Shown in pieces: positions 6,541-10,340 of a stretch of 10,340 bases of DNA. The notes under the pieces are model-generated. The model was given only the letters and a program-made list of their open reading frames with translations, searched no databases and was not told the DNA's origin. Origin of the DNA: an uncultured Lachnospiraceae bacterium (lineage in GTDB: Bacteria; Bacillota; Clostridia; Lachnospirales; Lachnospiraceae); the NCBI GenBank assembly GCA_910577655.1, contig CAJTOW010000129.1:1-10340 (forward strand), given 5' to 3'. Every line of letters begins with the position of its first letter. The first letter of the stretch is position 1. The position numbers were made by a program, and so were the translations under genes.

Positions 6541-6603
6541 GGATAATAGTTTATATAGTCCCTGGACGGTTATAGGAGTACTATTTATACCCAACGTGGA
6601 GGA
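6541..6603 (+). promoter_or_regulatory. A/T-rich leader before the HAD gene, no clear promoter
   Basis: This part of the 114-base gap is clearly more A/T-rich than its surroundings. It holds -10-like hexamers (TATAGT 6554-6559; TTTATA 6584-6589) and a GTCC-CT-GGAC palindrome (6558-6567), but no convincing -35 box at the right distance. TGGACG (6563-6568) is only 15 bases before TTTATA. It ends in the GGAGGA ribosome binding site (6598-6603). Confidence 0.2.
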
Positions 6604-6613
6604 TATCAGCAAA

Positions 6614-7237
6614 ATGAGACGTGAAAAAAGGATTAAAAATATTGTGTTTGATATGGGCAAGGTTCTGGTAGGCTACGATGCCATGAGAGCTTGTCGGGCT
6701 TACCTGGATGACGAGGCAGACCAGGAGCTGGTGTGCAGCGTGGTATTCGTGTCCCCGGAATGGGTATTTCTGGATATGGGGATCATCAGCGATGAGGAGG
6801 CCCTGGGGCGAATGTACGCCAGACTGCCGGAGCGGCTTCATGAGGCGGCCAGACTGTGTATGGAGAACTGGCACAGGCACTGTATGTGGACCATGACGGA
6901 GATGGAACCGGTGGTGCGCAGGCTGAAAGCCAGGGGCTTTGGGATCTATCTCTGTTCCAATGCAGCGATCCGTCTGACTGAGTGCTATCCGGATGTGATC
7001 CCGGCCATTGACTGCTTTGACGGCGTGCTGTTCTCTGCGGAGGAGAAATGCATCAAGCCTCAGGAGATGATCTATGAGCGCCTTTTTGACAGGTTTGATC
7101 TGATACCTGGCGAATGCTTTTTCATAGACGATGTCCAGATGAATATTGACGGAGCCAGGAAATGCGGTATGGACGGCTACTGCTTTGCTGACGGAGATAT
7201 CGAAAAGTTAAAACAGGTGCTGGAGGCACTGGAATGA
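6614..7237 (+). CDS. HAD family phosphatase, YihX-like
   Basis: A 207-residue haloacid dehalogenase-superfamily hydrolase (subfamily IA) resembling YihX, the E. coli alpha-D-glucose-1-phosphate phosphatase. Motif I is VFDMGKVLVGYD (11-22) with nucleophile Asp13; the residue two after it is Gly15 rather than the usual second Asp, as also in YihX (FDLGNV). Motif II is Ser116 in YLCSNA, motif III Lys148 in CIKPQ, and motif IV FIDDVQMN (170-177) with Asp172 and Asp173. The helical cap lies between about 22 and 95 and includes GIISDEEAL, also YihX-like. The frame opens at 6527, but ATG 6614 follows GGAGGA (6598-6603), and the earlier part lacks a binding site and the family's N-terminus. It shares ATGA with the downstream peptidase gene. 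The substrate is probably a small phosphorylated metabolite, a sugar phosphate by analogy. Confidence 0.85.
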   Translation: MRREKRIKNIVFDMGKVLVGYDAMRACRAYLDDEADQELVCSVVFVSPEWVFLDMGIISDEEALGRMYARLPERLHEAARLCMENWHRHCMWTMTEMEPVVRRLKARGFGIYLCSNAAIRLTECYPDVIPAIDCFDGVLFSAEEKCIKPQEMIYERLFDRFDLIPGECFFIDDVQMNIDGARKCGMDGYCFADGDIEKLKQVLEALE

Positions 7238-8709
7238 TGAGTGAGAAAAGATTTGCGTTTGATGAGGTGAACCAGGAGCTTCTGGCATTTCTGGATGACA
7301 GCCCCAGCAGCTTCCACGCAGTGGCCAATATGGTGCAGATGCTGGAGGACGCAGGCCTTACGCGCCTGAAAGAGGGGCAGCCCTGGAGCCTTGAACCAGG
7401 CAAAGGCTATTACGTGACGAGAAATGATTCCGCACTGATTGCCTTTAAGATACCCAGAAAGGACTTCACAGGCTTCCAGATCATGGCCAGCCACAGTGAC
7501 TCCCCGGTCTTTAAGGTCAAGGCCAGCCCGGAGATGGAAGTGGATAAGCATTATGTCCGGCTCAATGTGGAGCGGTACGGCGGGATGCTGTGCGCGCCCT
7601 GGATGGACCGTCCTCTCTCTGTGGCGGGACGGATTGTGGTGCAGACCGGATCAGGTGTGTGTACGAAGCTTGTGAAGATCGACCGGGATCTTCTGGTGAT
7701 CCCTAATCTTGCGATCCATATGAACCGGGAGGTCAATGACGGATATAAGTACAATGCCCAGAAGGATATGCTGCCCTTGTTTGCCTGCTGTGGAGGCGGT
7801 GCAAAGGAGCCGGACAGGGATGTGTCTTGCGGAAAGGGAGCTGACAAAGCCGTGTCAGGCGGCCGGGACGGAGCAGGGAAACCAGAGGAGCCGTCCAAAG
7901 GTGCCCTCTGGCGTCTGATTGCCAGGGAAGCCGGTGTGGATCCGAAAGACATTCTGGATATGGATCTTCTCCTCTATAACCGGATGAAGGGAACTGTCCT
8001 GGGCCTGAATGGGGAGTTCATCGCCAGCGCCAGACTGGATGACCTCCAGTGCGCCTTTGCTTCCCTGAAGGGATTTCTGGCAGCGGTACCGGCAGAGAGT
8101 GTCCCGGTTCACTGCGTTCTGGATAATGAGGAGGTGGGCAGCACCACCAGGCAGGGAGCGGCTTCAACATTCCTGAAGGACGTGCTGATGAGGATCAGCA
8201 GCGCCATGGGACGGAGCCAGGAGGAATATCTGATGGCCCTGGCATCCAGCTTCATGGTATCAGCGGACAATGCCCACAGTGTCCATCCCAACCAGCCGGA
8301 CAAGGCGGATCCTACTAACCGCCCCTATATGAACGGCGGGATCGTGATCAAATACAGCGCCAACCAGAAATACACCACGGACGCCATATCCGGCGCCATC
8401 TTCCGCACTATCTGCAGGCGGGCGGGAGTGCCATATCAGATTTTTACCAACCGCTCCGACATGCTGGGCGGCTCCACCCTGGGCAATATTTCCGGTACCC
8501 AGGTGGCGGTGAGCACCGTGGATATCGGCCTGCCCCAGCTGGCCATGCATTCCCCCTATGAGACGGCAGGGGCGAAGGATACGGCCTATCTGGCGGAAGC
8601 GGCGAAGGTGCTGTTTGCCACTGCTGTACGCGGCAATGGAGACGGAAGCTATGAGCTTGTCTGGCCAGAGGGGCAAGACAGTCATAACGGGCTTTGGCAG
8701 ACACTGTGA
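7234..8709 (+). CDS. apeB: M18 family zinc aminopeptidase
   Basis: A 491-residue metallo-aminopeptidase of family M18, a cytoplasmic, usually dodecameric enzyme that removes N-terminal residues (acidic ones in characterised members). The expected zinc ligands are visible: His87 in ASHSDSP, Asp269 in ARLDDL, Glu299/Glu300 in DNEEVGS (Glu299 as likely base), Asp345 in SADNAHS and His439 in AMHSPYETAG. The N-terminal LLAFLDDSPSSFHAV (16-30) and PNQPDKADPTNRP (352-364) are further family signatures. Residues about 185-222 form a Gly/Lys/Asp-rich, low-complexity insert with three Cys. It interrupts the link between the first catalytic part and the inner domain, and largely explains a length above the usual 430-460. 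The start ATG 7234 overlaps the HAD stop (ATGA) and has GGAGG at 7222-7226, so the two are translationally coupled. The symbol is the one used for bacterial M18 proteins; choosing apeB over apeA is tentative. Confidence 0.92.
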   Translation: MMSEKRFAFDEVNQELLAFLDDSPSSFHAVANMVQMLEDAGLTRLKEGQPWSLEPGKGYYVTRNDSALIAFKIPRKDFTGFQIMASHSDSPVFKVKASPEMEVDKHYVRLNVERYGGMLCAPWMDRPLSVAGRIVVQTGSGVCTKLVKIDRDLLVIPNLAIHMNREVNDGYKYNAQKDMLPLFACCGGGAKEPDRDVSCGKGADKAVSGGRDGAGKPEEPSKGALWRLIAREAGVDPKDILDMDLLLYNRMKGTVLGLNGEFIASARLDDLQCAFASLKGFLAAVPAESVPVHCVLDNEEVGSTTRQGAASTFLKDVLMRISSAMGRSQEEYLMALASSFMVSADNAHSVHPNQPDKADPTNRPYMNGGIVIKYSANQKYTTDAISGAIFRTICRRAGVPYQIFTNRSDMLGGSTLGNISGTQVAVSTVDIGLPQLAMHSPYETAGAKDTAYLAEAAKVLFATAVRGNGDGSYELVWPEGQDSHNGLWQTL

Positions 8710-8724
8710 ACCATGAAACATAAT
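8694..8724 (+). promoter_or_regulatory. Candidate promoter for gltX
   Basis: TTGGCA (8694-8699, 5 of 6 to TTGACA) and CATAAT (8719-8724, 5 of 6 to TATAAT) are 19 bases apart, slightly longer than ideal. Transcription would start near 8731, leaving a very short leader before the AAGGAG of gltX. The -10 hexamer sits in the loop of a weak A/T-rich inverted repeat, ATGAAA (8713-8718) with TTTCAT (8726-8731). Confidence 0.35.
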
Positions 8725-8752
8725 ATTTCATATTGAAGGAGATTATTTTACC

Positions 8753-10216
8753 ATGACCAGAATCAGAACCAGGTATGCACCCAGTCCCACCGGGCGCATG
8801 CATGTGGGAAATTTGAGAACAGCTTTGTATGCATATCTGATTGCAAAGCATGACGGCGGGGACTTCCTGCTCCGGATCGAGGATACGGACCAGGAGCGTT
8901 TTGTAGAGGGCGCCACGGAGATCATCTACCGTACCCTGAAGAAGACCGGGCTGGTTCACGATGAAGGACCGGACAAGGACGGCGGCGTAGGGCCCTATGT
9001 GCAGAGTGAGCGTCAGGCCGCAGGTATCTACCTGGAGTATGCAAAGAAGCTGATTGAGAAGGGGGAGGCATACTACTGCTTCTGCAGTCAGGAGCGGCTG
9101 GATTCCCTGAAGAAGACGGTGAACGGCGAGGAGATCATGACCTATGACAAACACTGCCTGCATCTGTCCAAAGAGGAGATCCAGGCCAATCTGGCCGCCG
9201 GGATGCCATACGTGATCCGTCAGAACAATCCCACGGAAGGGACGACCACCTTCCACGATGACATTTATGGGGATATCACCGTGGACAATTCAGAACTGGA
9301 TGACATGGTGCTGATCAAGTCCGACGGCTATCCCACCTACAATTTTGCCAATGTGGTGGACGATCATCTCATGGGGATCACCCATGTGGTGCGGGGGAAT
9401 GAGTATCTGTCCTCCTCCCCCAAGTACAACCGTCTGTATGATGCTTTCGGCTGGGAGGTACCGGTGTATGTCCACTGCCCCCTGATCACCAACGAGGAGC
9501 ACAAGAAACTGAGCAAGCGCAGCGGCCATGCTTCCTATGAGGATCTGATTGATCAGGGCTTTGTGTCCGAGGCTGTAGTCAACTATGTGGCGCTGCTGGG
9601 CTGGTCCCCGGTGGACAACCAGGAGATCTTCTCCTTAGAGGAGCTGATCCGGGTATTTGACTATCACAATCTCAGCAAGTCCCCGGCAGTGTTCGATGTG
9701 ACAAAACTGAAATGGATGAACGGCGAGTATTTAAAAGCCATGGATTTTGAACGGTTTTATGAAATGGCAGAGCCTTATATCCGCAAGGTGATCACAAAGA
9801 ATCTGGACTTAAAGAAGATCGCCGCCATGGTCAAGACCCGGATCGAGGTGTTCCCGGATATTGAAGCCCATATTGATTTCTTCCAGGAGATGCCGGAGTA
9901 TGATGTGGCCATGTACACTCACAAGAAGATGAAGACCAACGCCCAGACCTCCCTGGAGGTGCTGAGGGATGTGCTGCCCCTTCTGGAGGCCCAGGAGGAT
10001 TTCGGTAATGACGCGCTGTATGAGACCCTGTCTAAATATGTGGCAGAAAAGGGCTGCAAGACAGGATTTGTCATGTGGCCGGTACGTACAGCCGTATCCG
10101 GCAGGCAGATGACCCCGGCAGGCGCTACGGAGATCATGGACGTGCTGGGCAAAGAAGAGTCCCTGGCACGGATCCGTAAGGGGATCGGAATGCTGGAGGC
10201 ATCAGGACTGGCGTGA
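8753..10216 (+). CDS. gltX: Glutamyl-tRNA synthetase
   Basis: A class I aminoacyl-tRNA synthetase of 487 residues, the normal length, that attaches glutamate to tRNA-Glu. The N-terminus RTRYAPSPTGRMHVGNLRTAL contains the HIGH-type motif as HVGN (17-20), and the second signature is KLSKR (252-256). Cys109-x-Cys111 and Cys135-x-His137 match the zinc site known from E. coli GluRS. RIEDTDQERF (41-50) and VVRGNEYLSSSPKY (212-225) are further family blocks. The C-terminal helical anticodon-binding domain (about 320-487) is intact and ends in a typical GKEESLARI stretch. ATG 8753 follows GAAGGAG (8735-8741) at 11 bases. In Clostridia lacking GlnRS this enzyme usually also charges tRNA-Gln with glutamate for GatCAB amidation; that is family knowledge, not visible here. 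A separate promoter probably drives it. Confidence 0.97.
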   Translation: MTRIRTRYAPSPTGRMHVGNLRTALYAYLIAKHDGGDFLLRIEDTDQERFVEGATEIIYRTLKKTGLVHDEGPDKDGGVGPYVQSERQAAGIYLEYAKKLIEKGEAYYCFCSQERLDSLKKTVNGEEIMTYDKHCLHLSKEEIQANLAAGMPYVIRQNNPTEGTTTFHDDIYGDITVDNSELDDMVLIKSDGYPTYNFANVVDDHLMGITHVVRGNEYLSSSPKYNRLYDAFGWEVPVYVHCPLITNEEHKKLSKRSGHASYEDLIDQGFVSEAVVNYVALLGWSPVDNQEIFSLEELIRVFDYHNLSKSPAVFDVTKLKWMNGEYLKAMDFERFYEMAEPYIRKVITKNLDLKKIAAMVKTRIEVFPDIEAHIDFFQEMPEYDVAMYTHKKMKTNAQTSLEVLRDVLPLLEAQEDFGNDALYETLSKYVAEKGCKTGFVMWPVRTAVSGRQMTPAGATEIMDVLGKEESLARIRKGIGMLEASGLA

Positions 10217-10241
10217 TACCAGGCGGATGCCGGAGATGGCC

Positions 10242-10334
10242 TAGAGCGTGTCTGAAAATTCATTCCTGGCATCTGCACATCCCACTTCGCGGGATATTTG
10301 GGCCAAATTCAGGTTACATAGCCCACTATGCGCC
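10242..10334 (+). repeat. Dispersed hairpin-rich element, copy 2
   Basis: A 93-bp non-coding element starting 25 bases after the gltX stop. It opens with TAGAGCGTGTCTGAAAATT (10242-10260), the exact reverse complement of 2266-2284, and ends with GCGCC (10330-10334), as copy 1 does. Inside are three dyads in a row: ATCCC (10279-10283) with GGGAT (10291-10295); the 13-base near-palindrome ATTTGGGCCAAAT (10296-10308); and CATAG (10317-10321) with CTATG (10326-10330) around a four-base loop. The stretch 10297-10325 has no counterpart in copy 1, which instead carries a different stem-loop elsewhere. The bases after 10334 do not match copy 1, so the element appears complete inside the window. No coding capacity is seen. 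Confidence 0.75.
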
Positions 10335-10340
10335 CTTCAT

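Noticed and set aside
8444..9256. A 270-codon open frame on the - strand across the apeB-gltX junction
   Set aside because: It spans two well-supported genes in opposite orientation and its product has no recognisable features.

Overview
The window looks like a chromosomal segment of a moderately GC-rich gut-type Clostridia, most likely Lachnospiraceae. This rests on strong AGGAGG-type ribosome binding sites before almost every gene, the GC-biased codon use, and the protein types. No rRNA, tRNA, transposase or CRISPR array is visible. Every gene supported here is on the + strand.

The left part (1 to about 4.1-5.2 kb) is cell-surface polysaccharide machinery. It holds the possible tail of an upstream gene, a small DUF2304 membrane protein, a large DUF2142 membrane protein (GT-C-like), a 107-residue helical protein of unknown function, dTDP-4-dehydrorhamnose 3,5-epimerase (rfbC), a Wzm/TagG-type ABC-2 export permease, and an acyltransferase-3 membrane protein. 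Together they suggest making, decorating and exporting a rhamnose-containing surface glycan. The ATPase expected beside the permease is not in the window, and neither are rfbA, rfbB and rfbD.

The right part (5.3-10.2 kb) is housekeeping. It holds a PLP-dependent class I/II aminotransferase, a YihX-like HAD phosphatase overlapping an M18 aminopeptidase by 4 bases, and glutamyl-tRNA synthetase (gltX). A probable terminator at 5185-5210 separates the two parts.

The most unexpected feature is a non-coding element of about 90 bp present twice in opposite orientations, at 2197-2284 (- orientation) and 10242-10334 (+ orientation). The copies share an exact 19-base edge, a GCGCC end and two internal blocks, but carry different hairpin modules between them. 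They bracket the eight genes from the 107-residue protein to gltX. A second non-coding stretch, between rfbC and the permease, holds three consecutive perfect stem-loops. I see no clear novel defence or mobile system. The best leads are the repeat element, the orphan permease with its structured leader, and the unknown 107-residue protein.
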